DNA from: Microstegium vimineum
Lineage: Eukaryota > Streptophyta > Magnoliopsida > Poales > Poaceae
NCBI GenBank assembly: GCA_022036555.1
Contig: CM039140.1
Span: 8,955,943 to 9,019,942 of the forward strand
Reading direction: 5' to 3'
DNA: 64,000 nt
Of this stretch, positions 10,000-20,493 are shown in pieces (positions within the stretch are counted from its first letter, which is position 1; every line of letters begins with the position of its first letter). The translations under genes were made by a program, and so were the position numbers. Under the pieces are notes generated by a model. That model did no database searches, was not told the origin of the DNA, and saw only the letters and a list, made by a program, of their open reading frames with translations.

Positions 10000-11591
10000 A
10001 TGACACGTCATTGGATGTACAATGTAGATCGCCGCTCCAAAGAGTTCATTGATGGCGTGCATTATTTCTTAAGAGTTGCTGAGGAAAAAAAGCGGGATGG
10101 TAAGCAAGAATTTGAAGGAATATTATAGCTCAAGGACTCTTCACTCACACTTGTTGAAGTCTGGTTTCATGTCAAACTATATTTGTTGGACCAAACATGG
10201 AGAAAGCGGAATTATGATGGAAGAAGACAAAGAAGAGCAATTAGACTCTGACGACATTATTGCTCAATATGATGACTTTAATGATACTGCAATGGTGGAA
10301 GCAGAAGAAGAGCAGGGGCAGAGGACACACTCTCTGAAGATGATGCTCTTGGTGATGTCATTCGTGATGTACAAAGAGATTGTGAAAGTGAAAAAGAGAA
10401 AGCTAAGTTGGACCGCATGCTAGAGGATCACAAAAAAACTACTATACCCGAGCGCCGAAGATGGGAAAAATAAGTTGGGTACAACACTGGAGTTGCTACA
10501 ATGGAAGGGAAAAAATGGCATATCCGACAAGGCATTTGGGCAATTACTCAAGATCCAAAAAAAGATACTTCTGAAGCCTAACGAATTGCCTACCACTACG
10601 TACGAAGCAAAACAACTCGTGTGCCCTCTGGGATTAGAAATCCTGAAGATACATGCATGTCCTAATGACTGCATCCTGTACCGTGGCAAGGACTACGAGA
10701 ATTTGGATGAATGCCCCATATGTAAAGCAGCGCGGTATAAGATTAGGCGAGATGGCCCTGGTGATGTTGAGGGCGAAAAACGTCCTATGAAGAAAATCCC
10801 TGCCAAAGTTATGTGGTATGCTCCTATAATACCACGTCTGAAACGTCTGTTCAGAAACAAGGACCATGCAAAGTTGTTGCGATGGCACAAAGAAGACCGT
10901 AAGGCCGACAACATGTTGAGACACCCTGCTAATGGGTCCCCGTGGAGAGCAATTGACAGAGAATTCCCGGAGTTTGAAGAAGACGCAAGGAACTTAAGGT
11001 TCGGTTTGAGCACGGATGGTATGAATCCTTTTGGGGAGCAGAGCAGTAGTCATAGCACTTGGCCCGTTACTCTATGTATCTACAACCTTCCTCCATGGTT
11101 ATGCATGAAGCGGAAGTTCATTATGATGTCGGTGCTCATCCAAGGCCCGAGGCAACTTGGCAACGTCATCGATGTCTTCCTGAGGCCCTTAGTTGCTCCT
11201 GCTTTTATGGAGCAAACCAGGTGTACATGTATGGGATGAGTACAAACAGGAACACTTCAACCTACGAGCATTGTTGTACATAACAATCAATGATTGGCCT
11301 GCCCTAAGTAATCTTTCAGGACAGACAAACAAGGGATATAATGCATGCACACACTGTTTTGATGACCTTGACTGTGTATATCTGAAAAAATGTCGAAAGG
11401 TCGTGTACCTTAGCCATCGTCGTTTTCTTCCTAAGAATCATCAAGCCAGAAAGAAAGGCAAGCATTGTAAGGAAGAAGTGAAATGAACCAAGCCTCGCAA
11501 CCGAACTAGAGAGGATGTACTTGATATGGTCAAGGATGTGCAAGTAGTCTTTGGAAAGGGAGAAGGGGCCCTACCAGTTCCAAAAGATGCT
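10000..11591 (+). pseudogene. TNP2-like transposase, 5' half (split by copia)
   Basis: Translation starts at MTRHWMYNVDRRS (10000) in the transposase-associated domain. A short deletion near 10100 shifts frame and removes the CPC-type cysteine cluster. The next frame has the SRTLHSHLLKSGF and TKHGES motifs. From 10475 the core begins: LVCPLGLEILKIHACPNDC, CPICKAARYK, VMWYAPIIPRLKRLF, MLRHPANGSPWRAID, LSTDGMNPF. A frameshift near 11190 is followed by GVHVWDEYKQEHF, INDWPALSNLSGQ and CTHCF. TGA at 11483-11485 stands where the family has arginine (CGA). The frame then runs straight into the copia target site at 11587-11591, and resumes at 25228. So the gene lost function both by point mutation and by insertion. 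Confidence 0.9.
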
Positions 11592-12029
11592 TGAAGAATC
11601 ATGACCCTAGTTGATTTCGGTGATTAACGACAATTAGAGATTATTATGGCTAACGTGTGTTTTGCAGAGGCTATGCGTAGCTTAGCCATAGTGATCAAGG
11701 AGAATGGGCTCTAATGGTCATCACTTAGCCCCCAAGATGGATATCATTTCGGTTTTTAAGGAGACATGATGAAGACCCTAGAATGATAGGCTAAGTGCCA
11801 TAAGGAGATGAAGGGCACTTAGAATTAGATAGGGCTTCTCTTTTTAACTTTGACCGTACTATTAAGAGGGGTTGAGATTAGTAGCTTGACTTAGGAAAGC
11901 TTCATGTTTAGGTGTGGTGCACACTTGACTTCCTTAGCTCTAAGCAAGCCTATGGTGACCGTAAGATAGCCTAGAACAACTTCCATATTCATCGCGACAA
12001 AAAACGGAGTTGTCAAAATCGTTTTCTGG

Positions 12030-12475
12030 GCGTCGGACGCTCCTGGCAGGGGCGCCGGACGCTGTCCGTCGCGTCGGACAAAGGCGCCGGACGCTGGGTG
12101 GTTGAGTCCATAGCGTCCGTCGGCCTTCCAGAGAGGTTGTTTTCTGGCTAAGTTTTTCAGGATCCGTCGGACGCTGTCCGTCGGCCAGGCGTCGGACGCT
12201 GGGAAGAGCGTCCGTCGACCTTCCAGAGAGGGTCTTTTTCAACCCTAGCCAGAACTCAGCGTCGGATGCTGTGGCTGAGCGTCTGTCGCCCAGTGACGTA
12301 GCGTCCGTCGCTCGGAACAGTGTGTCAGAACTAGCCATTAGACAGAGGCGACGGACCGTCCGTCGCCTAGGCGTCGGAGCGTCCGTCGCCTCAACTATGA
12401 ACAGAAACTAGCCGTTGGGCATGCGACGGACCGTTCGTCGCCTAGTCGACGGAGCGTCCGTCGCCAACTTAAATT
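12030..12475 (+). repeat. GCGTCCGTCG / GCGTCGGACGCT motif array in LTR promoter
   Basis: Many copies of AGCGTCCGTCGC, its complement GCGACGGACGCT and the near-palindrome GCGTCGGACGCT lie in the ~450 bp upstream of the TATA box. The array ends GCGTCCGTCGCCAACTTAA. A matching array lies at 24110-24485 in the 3' LTR and a third at 19397-19652 in the internal region. Position upstream of the TATA box suggests promoter or enhancer elements; this is inference. Confidence 0.8.
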
Positions 12476-12503
12476 GCCAGCCCGAGGCAGTTTTCAGAGG
12501 GTC

Positions 12504-12511
12504 TATTTATA
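12504..12511 (+). promoter_or_regulatory. TATA box of copia 5' LTR
   Basis: TATTTATA follows the motif array in CTATTTATAGCCCC and is conserved in the 3' LTR at 24521. It is the likely U3/R promoter of the retrotransposon; transcription would start a few tens of bases downstream. Confidence 0.65.
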
Positions 12512-13209
12512 GCCCCTCCCACTTCTCTCCCACCTTGCCTTTGCTCATTTGAGTTGCTGAGTTTGTTGAGAAGGTTGGGAAGAGAGCAAGAGCCCTAGAG
12601 AGAGAGAGTGATTCGCGAATCCATCCATCCTCTCTCTAGTTCATCCAAGAGTTCAAGTGTGCATCCTCTAGTTGTGAAGCTTGAGTGAGTCAAGCGAAGA
12701 TCGAGGCTTGTTACTCTTGGTGATCGACATCACCTAGACGGTCCGGTGGTGCTCGGAGGAAGGTGATCGCCGGAAGATTGTTGGCGGCTCTTCTCCATCG
12801 ACGTTGTGATCGGTTGTGGGCGATTCACCGAGCCGGAGTGGCGAAGAATCAGCCCGTAGAGAGCACTCATCCCTTGCGCGGGATTGAGGGGGAGCTATAC
12901 CTTGCGAGGTTCTCCAACGAGGACTAGGGGGGAGTGTCGACTCCTCGATACCTCGGCAAAATATCACCGTGTCAAGCATCTCTTTCCCTAGCTCTTTATT
13001 ACCGCTTTACTTTCCGCACTTGTCTTTCAATTCTACTAGAATTGTGTAGGTAGTTTTCGCTTTCCATTGTCTTGTTACCGCTTTCTAGCTAGGACACACA
13101 AGCGGTAGGCACTAGGGGGTTAATTGGCTCTTTATAGGTTTAATTCTTGTTTAGAAATTAAAAAGAGCCCAATTCACCCCCCCCTCTTGGGCATCTTGAT
13201 CCTTTCAAT

Positions 13210-13221
13210 TGGTATCAGAGC
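13210..13221 (+). promoter_or_regulatory. Primer-binding site, initiator Met tRNA type
   Basis: TGGTATCAGAGC lies 2 bp after the 5' LTR. This is the complement of the plant initiator methionine tRNA 3' end and is the usual primer site of plant copia elements. It fixes the LTR end at 13207 and the element's plus-strand orientation. Confidence 0.9.
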
Positions 13222-13259
13222 AAGGTTGCTCTAAATTAGGCTTCACCACCTAGAGCAAG

Positions 13260-15662
13260 ATGTCCCATGGGGATGGACCACCTCCCATGTTCGATGGAGA
13301 CGACTTTCCTTATTGGAAAGTTCGTATGGAGGCCTATCTAGAGGCCGTTGACGTGGGCGTGCTCAAAGCCGCCACAAAGGGAGGCACTCTCTTCACGGAG
13401 GACCTCAACATTGAAAAACACAATGCCAAGGCGAAGAACATACTCTTTCGTGGCATTAGCAAGGATGTCTTCAACCGAGTGCGTAATGCCAAAGACGCAT
13501 TTGAGTTGTGGACCACTATTTGTGCACTTCACGAAGGCACAAAAAGTGAGCGTGAAGAACGCTATCACTTGGTTATGGCTAAGCTCAATTCTTTCTCTAT
13601 GCATGCAAATGAAATGTACTCACGTCTCAACATTATTGTAGAGGAATTGAATGGGCTCGGTCTCAACCAAATGGAACCGGCCGATGTGGTACGCAAGATT
13701 CTTTGTGTCTTGCCCATTGAGAAGTATGGCCACATCGTCACCGTGCTTCACCAAGGAGATCTCTCCGCCGCAACACCAACACAAATTTTGGGCAAGATCA
13801 ATGCCCATGAGATGTACATGAAGATTGGTGATGGTGGCTCATCTTCCTCCTCCAAGAAGAAAGAAAAAGAGAAGGAGGAAAAGAAGAACTTGGCTCTCAA
13901 GGCATCCTCCTCCGAGAAGCACAAGATGCAAGTCATGTATGAGAGCACAAGCAATGATGATGATGATGATGATCTCGCTCTCATGGTGAAGAAAACAACC
14001 AAGATGTTGAAGAAGCTAAGCAAGAATGGAGTCAAGTTTGACTCAAAGAAGAAGCAATTCTTCACAAGCTCTTCAAGAAAGCCCCTCTCCAAGATGGATT
14101 GCTACAATTGTGGCAAACTTGGACACTTGGCTCATGCTTGCCCCGAAGAAAAGAAAGACAAGTACAAGAACAAGAAAGCTAACAACAAGTTCAAGTACAA
14201 CAAGGGCAACAAGGTTGAGTCAAGTGATGAGGAGAAGAAGGATGACAAGCCATTCAAGAAGAAGAACTTCAACTTCCACAAGAAGAAGAAGAATGGCAAA
14301 GCCTATATTGTTGGTGATTAGCTCACCGACATTGAAGACTCAAGTGACTCATCCGGAGATGAAAGTGAAGAAGAGAAGGTGGCCGCCTTGGTGATTGGTT
14401 CATCTACTCCACCGCCACCCCCTTCATCATCTCCGGGTTCATCCTCTACACACCTATGCCTCATGGCTAAAGGTGACAAAAAGGTACAAAAAGAGGATAG
14501 TGATGATGAGGCTAGCTCTAGTGATGATAGTGATGATGAGTTTGAGGCACCTTCCTATGATGAGCTAATTGAAATTTGCAATAAATACACCAAGCTCATT
14601 AGGAAGTATAAAGGCAAAAGTGAATCACTAGAGAAAGCCAATAGTAACTTGCATGCTAAGCTTGATGACTTGACTAGTGCTAATGATGAATTGAAGCTTG
14701 ATAACAAATCTCTCTAATCTAGCACTAGGGAGCTCAAAGCCTCACTCAAGCAAGCAAATGAGAAACATGATAAGCTTAAGAGGTCAACACAAGAGCTCCA
14801 ATCAAGATATAACTTGCTAAAAGATGACTACAACCAAGTTAAAAATGAACATGGCACACTTGTGATAGCTAATGAATTGCTTTCAAATGATCTTGCTACA
14901 CATGTTGCTATTAACCCGGTTGTTAAGTGTGATATAGCTACTTCTTGTGAGGACTTGCTTGATGAAGTTGCTAGTGAGCAAAATGCTAAGTGCAAGGGCA
15001 AGAAGGTAGTTGAGGCCGACAAGCATGATGACTATGTGAAGATAAGGCAAGAAAACTCCAAGCTCAAGGAAGAGTTAATCAACCTCAAGGCAAACAAGCC
15101 ACTCACTATCAAGTCGGCCAAACAAGATGACAAATATGCAATGACCTTGATCAATTCTCTCAAAGAGGAAAATGCAAAGCTCAAGGTTGAGAAGATCAAG
15201 CTTACAAGTGGATTGGAGAAATTCACCAAGGGTCACAACCTTCAAAGTGAGCTCTTGATGAACTCTATCATGAAGACTGACAAGACCGGCATTGGGTTCA
15301 AGGAGAACCAAATCATGAAGGCCAAGGTTAAGATAGAAGCCAAGAACTATTACAAGAACAAGGCTATAAGAAGCAACTATGACATACCAAAGCCCAAACC
15401 CAAGAAGTGCTTTGGATGTGGTCAAGAGGGTCATCTTCAATCCCAATGCAAGACTCCACCTCCCAAGACCTTGCCCAAGCACATAAGGCCTTTCACTCAT
15501 GATGCACACTTCATCATCAACAAGGACTCCAAGGGTAGACCTCAAGATGTATTTCTTGGTCCAAAGATGAAGAACAAGCCCAAAGTGCTATGGGTTGCTA
15601 AGGAGATGGTGGACAAGGCTATGGGACCTCGCAAAATGTGGGTTCCCAAACAACAAGCTTAA
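13260..15662 (+). pseudogene. copia gag polyprotein with zinc knuckles and coiled coil
   Basis: Gag packages element RNA in virus-like particles. The first open segment (13260-14321, 353 aa) starts MSHGDGPPPMFDGDDFPYW and carries the copia gag core (UBN2-type; HEGTKSEREERYHL), lysine-rich linkers and a CCHC knuckle, CYNCGKLGHLAHAC, near residue 282. After a TAG at 14319 and a TAA at 14715 the reading continues as an acidic, leucine/lysine-rich coiled coil, then a second knuckle CFGCGQEGHLQSQC near 15410. The coiled coil after the knuckle is typical of SIRE/Opie-type gag. The segments from 13260 and 14379 do not all share one frame; those from 14814 and the pol at 15684 do share one, separated by TAA (15660-15662) and TAG. 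I treat these as decay, although gag-pol separation by a stop is known in some plant elements. Confidence 0.85.
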
Positions 15663-15683
15663 CTCCAAGTTGCTTGTGTGTAG

Positions 15684-18600
15684 GTGAACTACAAGACCAG
15701 TGGAAGTCATTGGGTGATTGATAGTGGATGCACTCAACATATAACCGGTGACTCCCGGATGTTCACCACACTTGAGGAAGATTGTGAAGGGCAAGACAAG
15801 ATTACCTTTGGGGACAATTCAAAAGGCAAAGTGCAAGGTCTAGGCAAAGTGGCAATCTCAAATGATCAATCAATATCAAATGTCTTGCTAGTACAATCTT
15901 TGAGCTTCAACTTGCTATCGGTGGGACAACTATGTGATCTTGGTTTCCAATGTCTCTTCACTCCAAATGAGGTAGTTGTGTCCAAGATTGAAGATTCATC
16001 ATTGATATTTAAAGGGTTTCGGCACACCAATCTCTATCTAGTGGACTTCACCTCAAATGAAGCTAGTTTACAAACATGTCTTTTCTCCAAGAATTCTTTG
16101 GGTTGGCTATGGCATAGAAGATTAGCACATGTGGGAATGTCAACCTTGAAGAAGCTTGTCAAGAAGGAATTGGTTAGAGGTGTGAAGGATGTGGTGTTTG
16201 AGAAAGACAAACTTTGTAGTGCATGTCAAGCCGGGAAGCAAGTAGCAAACACTCATCCAACCAAAGCTTTCATGTCAACCTCAAGAGTCCTAGAGCTACT
16301 CCACATGGATCTATTTGGACCTACCACCTATGCTAGCCTTGGCGGCAATCTCTTTTGCTTGGTGGTAGTTGATGACTACTCTAGATACACTTGGGTGTTC
16401 TTTCTTCAAGACAAGGGAGAAACTCAATCAATATTCAAGAAGTTTGCAACTAGAGCCCAAAATGAGTTTGATGTGAAGATCAAGAAGATAAGAAGTGACA
16501 ATGGGACCGAGTTTGTGAACATCAAGATTGAAGACTATTGTGATGAAGTTGGGATCAAGCATGAAGTATCCGCCACATATACTCCTCAACAAAATGGTGT
16601 AGTAGAGAGGAAGAACCGGACACTTATCACTCTTGCAAGATCAATGCTTGATGAATACAACACCCCCGAGAAGTTTTGGGCCGAAGCAATCAACACCGCA
16701 TGCTATGCGGCTAACCGGCTATTTGTCCAAAGGCTTCTCAAGAAGACCCCCTATGAGCTTGTGAATGGAAAGAAACCGGATATATCCTTTTTCCGAGTGT
16801 TTGGTTGCAAAGTGTACATCTACAAGAAGCGCCAACACTTGGGCAAGTTCCAAAGAAGATGTGACATTGGTTTCTTAGTTGGGTATTCACTTAAATCCAA
16901 GGCATACTGTGTATTTAACAAAGCCACCGGCTTAGTTGAAGAAACGTATGACTTGGAGTTTGATGAAACTAATGGCTCTCAAGAAGAGCATGAAAATCTT
17001 GATGATGTAGGTGATGAACCCTTGAGGGAGGCAATGAAGAACATGCCAATTGGTGCTATCAACCCACAAGAGGTGGAAGAAGTTGAAGATGAAGCAAATC
17101 AACATCCTTCTCCACCTCACACGCCTCAAGTTGATGAAGGAGATCAAGTGAGGGAAGCTCAAGAAGACACTCACATCCCTCAAGATCAAGCCGAGGCCGA
17201 AGCAAGCAATGTTGAAGCACCGCAACCTCCTCCTCAAGAGATCAATAGAAGATCTACACCTATGCTTCAAGCACATCCTCAAGACCTCATCATAGGGAGT
17301 CCATCAAGGGGGGTAACAACACGATCTAAACTTGCTTCTTATGTTGAACATCACTCCTTTGTTTCCTTTGTTGAGCCTTCTAGTGTGGAGGATGCACTTG
17401 CGGATCTGGATTGGGTGAACGCCATGCACGAAGAGTTGAACAACTTCACCCGGAACGAAGTGTGGACACTAGTAGAAAAGCCCAAAGGAGCAAGAATCAT
17501 TGGCACCAAGTGGGTGTTTAGGAACAAGCAAGATGATCAAGGCGTGGTTGTGAGAAACAAGGCAAGATTGGTGGCAAAGGGGTTCTCCCAAGTTGAAGGC
17601 TTGGATTTTGGGGAGACCTTTGCACCGGTTGCAAGACTAGAAGCCATTCGTATCCTTTTGGCATATGCTTCACACCATAAAATGAAACTTTTTCAAATGG
17701 ATGTGAAGAGTGCCTTTCTTAATGGTCTCATTAATGAACTTGTTTTTGTCTCACAACCTCCCGGGTTTGAAGACCCAAATTGTCCTAATCATGTGTATAG
17801 GTTGTCCAAGGCACTATGGATTGAAGCAAGCTCCAAGAGCTTGGTATGACAGGCTAAGGGACTTCCTACTCAAGAAGGGCTTCAAGATCGGGAAAGTGGA
17901 TACCACACTATTCACCAAGGTGCTAGATGGAGAGATCTTTGTTTGCCAAGTATATGTCGATGACATTATATTTGGATCAACAAACCAAGGTCATAGCAAG
18001 GAATTTGGTGCATTGATGTCCAAGGAGTTCGAGATGTCGATGATTGGCGAGCTAACCTTCTTCCTAGGCTTCCAAGTGAAGCAATTGAGGGAGGGCACTT
18101 TCATATCTCAAGAGAAGTACACTTATGATGTGCTCAAGAAATTCAAGATGTAGGATTGCAAGCCAATCAAGACACCAATGCCTACTAATGGGCACCTCGA
18201 TCTCGATGAGGGAGGTGAACCGATCGACCAAACTCTTTATCGTTCTATGATCGGTAGTTTACTTTACCTCACCGCTTCTAGGCCGGATATCATGTTTAGT
18301 GTGTGTATGTGTGCTAGGTTTCAAGCAAACCCTAAGGAGTCGCATCTTTGTGCGGTTAAAAGAATCCTTAGGTACTTAAGGCACACCCCTAGCATGGGTC
18401 TTTGGTATCCCAAAGGAGCTCCCTTCCAACTAGTTGGCTATTCCGATTCGGATTACGCCGGGTGTAAGGTTGATAGGAAGAGTACCTCCGGCGGGTGCCA
18501 CATGCTAGGAAGATCACTTATTTCTTGGTCCTCAAAGAAGCAAAATAGTGTGGCATTGTCAACCGCCGAGGCGGAATACATTTCCATGGGAGCAAGTTGT

Positions 18601-18876
18601 GCACAAATCTTATATATGACCCAAACACTCTTTGATTACGGCGTGTTTTTAAAAGAAGTTCCACTTTTGTGTGATAATGAAAGTGCCGTAAAACTTGCAA
18701 ACAACCCGGTTCAACACTCTCGCACCAAGCACATAGATATTCGCCATCACTTTCTTAGAGATCATGTGGCTAGGAAAGACATAACACTAGTTGGAGTTAA
18801 GAGCGAAGAGCAATTGGCGGATATCTTCACTAAACCACTCGATGAAACAACCTTTTGCAGGTTGAGAAGCGAGTAA
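15684..18876 (+). pseudogene. copia pol: protease, integrase, RT, RNase H; broken
   Basis: Pol cleaves the polyprotein, copies RNA into DNA and integrates it. From 15684: protease active site VIDSGCTQH (D at residue 13); GAG-pre-integrase zinc site (HRRLAH, then C178 and C181); integrase triad D209 (LHMDLFGP), D272 (SDNGTEF) and E309 (NGVVERKNRT); RT finger region KWVFRNKQDDQG and FQMDVKSAFLNG. A two-base loss at about 17815 shifts frame (the first segment ends at 17849). RT resumes in the next frame with LKQAPRAWYDRL and YVDDIIFGS (about 17955), stops with TAG at 18151, and continues in another segment (18178-18876) with RNase H: SDSDYAG, STAEAEYI, CDNESA, IFTKPLDE. The order IN before RT marks Ty1/copia. 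Catalytic residues are intact; the breaks are not. Confidence 0.92.
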
Positions 18877-20493
18877 ATTGTGCTTGATCACTCTAATTTC
18901 ACTAAAAGATGAGCTTGTGTGAACCATGCATTCATATGTAATATAACATGTTTAATATGGTAATGCACATAGGCTTGGCTAACGCGGTTAAGATAACCGC
19001 CCTCAAAGCGTGTGACAAAGCTTAACCGCGGTTTAAACTTGCAAGCAACCTAGATTCACATTTCGTATTGCATAAGCATATGCATGTGTGTTGTTTGCCC
19101 TTTCTCTTCGGTTAAGTTTCTTGAGCATCCTCTATGATAGTCCACTTAGGGGGAGCATTCCAAGCTCAAGTCACTTCAATACCCCTCTTGTGGCCATATG
19201 ATGTCTCCTTGGCGCTTCCATTCGAATATTTTGAGCTAAAAACTAAATTTAAGCCTATGGCAAACTATTTGAAAATGAGTGGTGTAGAGATGGTTCTCAT
19301 ATCAAGTCCAATCAAGTGTTATTTGGATCTTTTTGGGATTGGAACTTGGTTGGGAGAAAGACGCAAAAAGAAAATTTGAAAAATTCTATTTTAAAGGCGT
19401 CGAACGCTGCCGACGGACTCTCGGTGTCAATTTCCTCAGCGTCCGTCGCGATCGTCCGGAGATTAAAGTTGCCCGCTAACAGGGCGACGGACGCTCTCCC
19501 AAGCGTCCGTCGCGGAGCGTCCGTCGCGGTCAATGCGACTGGGCGTTTCAAATCGGCTCTGGAAGCCCGACGGACGATGCCGTCGGACGCTCCCCGAGCG
19601 TCCGTCGCATACCGACGGAGCGTCCGTCGCTCCGCGTCGGAGCGTCCGTCACGAACTTAACGGCGAAATTTTTTTAGAAAAACCCCGTTCTTCTCTGTTT
19701 CTCCCGATCCGATCTCAGTTCGCCGCCACGCTGCCGTTGCAAACCCTAACCGCCGCGGATCCCTTCCAGCGCCGGTGAGCACTGATTCCACCCCACCGCC
19801 GGCGAGATCCCCTCTGCTCCTACGCCGCCACACCTCCCTAGCGCCGCCCGCACCTGCGCTGCCCCCTGTTTTGCGCCGCCATTCCTCTCTGCACTGCGCC
19901 ACCACACCACCCCACTCTGCCCTGCACCGCCGTGCTTTCACCTCCACCTCGCGCCCAAGCACCTCCACTGCTCCACATCTGTTCCCTGCTCTAACCTAGC
20001 CGAGTAGGAGTGCTCTAGGTCGAGGAGCTCTCCCTGTTGGAGGTCGATTCATCCTTTAGGGTGCAAAGCTTGCGGATTGTGGAGTGCGGTTGATTGATCG
20101 GGGAAACTCTCTTCTCACCCATTTTTGGTCAGAGAGGCTCGAGGTATGCCAGTGGATATAACGATCTATTCTTTCCTAATTTCATGCTTCTAATAGATCC
20201 TTACCTCTAGTTAATTGCTTATGGTTTATATATCTCTATCTATCTCTAACGAGCAGGGTCAGTTGGTCAGTTGATCAGAGAATCAGACAGTGGGCAGTGA
20301 AAGATAACTCGGGGCAAAGCCCGCGAGTACGGATCGAGGCAAAGCCTCGCGAGGACAGTCCAGGGCCGGTGTGCCACTCTTTCAGCTATTTGGTTCTGAG
20401 GATTGTCAGTGGTTTCAGTGAAAGATGGGACAGTGCACTTGTGGTTTGACTGTTGAGGGCTCCTGTCAGTGGTCTGTTTGCAAAGGTTGAAAT
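18877..20493 (+). other. Copia spacer between pol and ORF3, with motif array and GC-rich leader
   Basis: 18877-19390 is non-coding. 19397-19652 repeats the GCGTCCGTCGC motif seen in the LTR and ends with the same AACTTAA word that follows the LTR array. 19660-20130 is GC-rich, CCACC-rich leader-like sequence with CAAACCCTAACCGCCGCGG. 20143-20256 has a possible intron (GTATGC...AGCAG). Together this looks like a promoter and untranslated leader for ORF3; no transcript evidence can be given here. Confidence 0.55.
19397..19652 (+). repeat. Internal GCGTCCGTCGC motif array upstream of ORF3
   Basis: At least eight copies or complements of GCGTCCGTCG occur (for example near 19438, 19485, 19503, 19513, 19597, 19618 and 19641). 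The array is homologous in motif, and in its AACTTAA end, to the LTR promoter arrays at 12030-12475 and 24110-24485. Confidence 0.75.

Larger units (their letters stand above)
11592..13207 (+). repeat. 5' LTR of copia element
   Basis: Begins TGAAGAATCATG and ends CCTTTCA. It holds a GC-rich motif array (about 12030-12475), a TATA box near 12504 and a U5 ending in ...GGGCATCTTGATCCTTTCA. Compared with the 3' LTR it keeps two extra modules of about 31 bp inside the motif array. Confidence 0.95.

Noticed and set aside
15660..15692. Programmed stop readthrough between gag and pol of the copia
   Set aside because: Two stops in a row (TAA and TAG) and further stops within gag make decay more likely; no conserved readthrough context seen.
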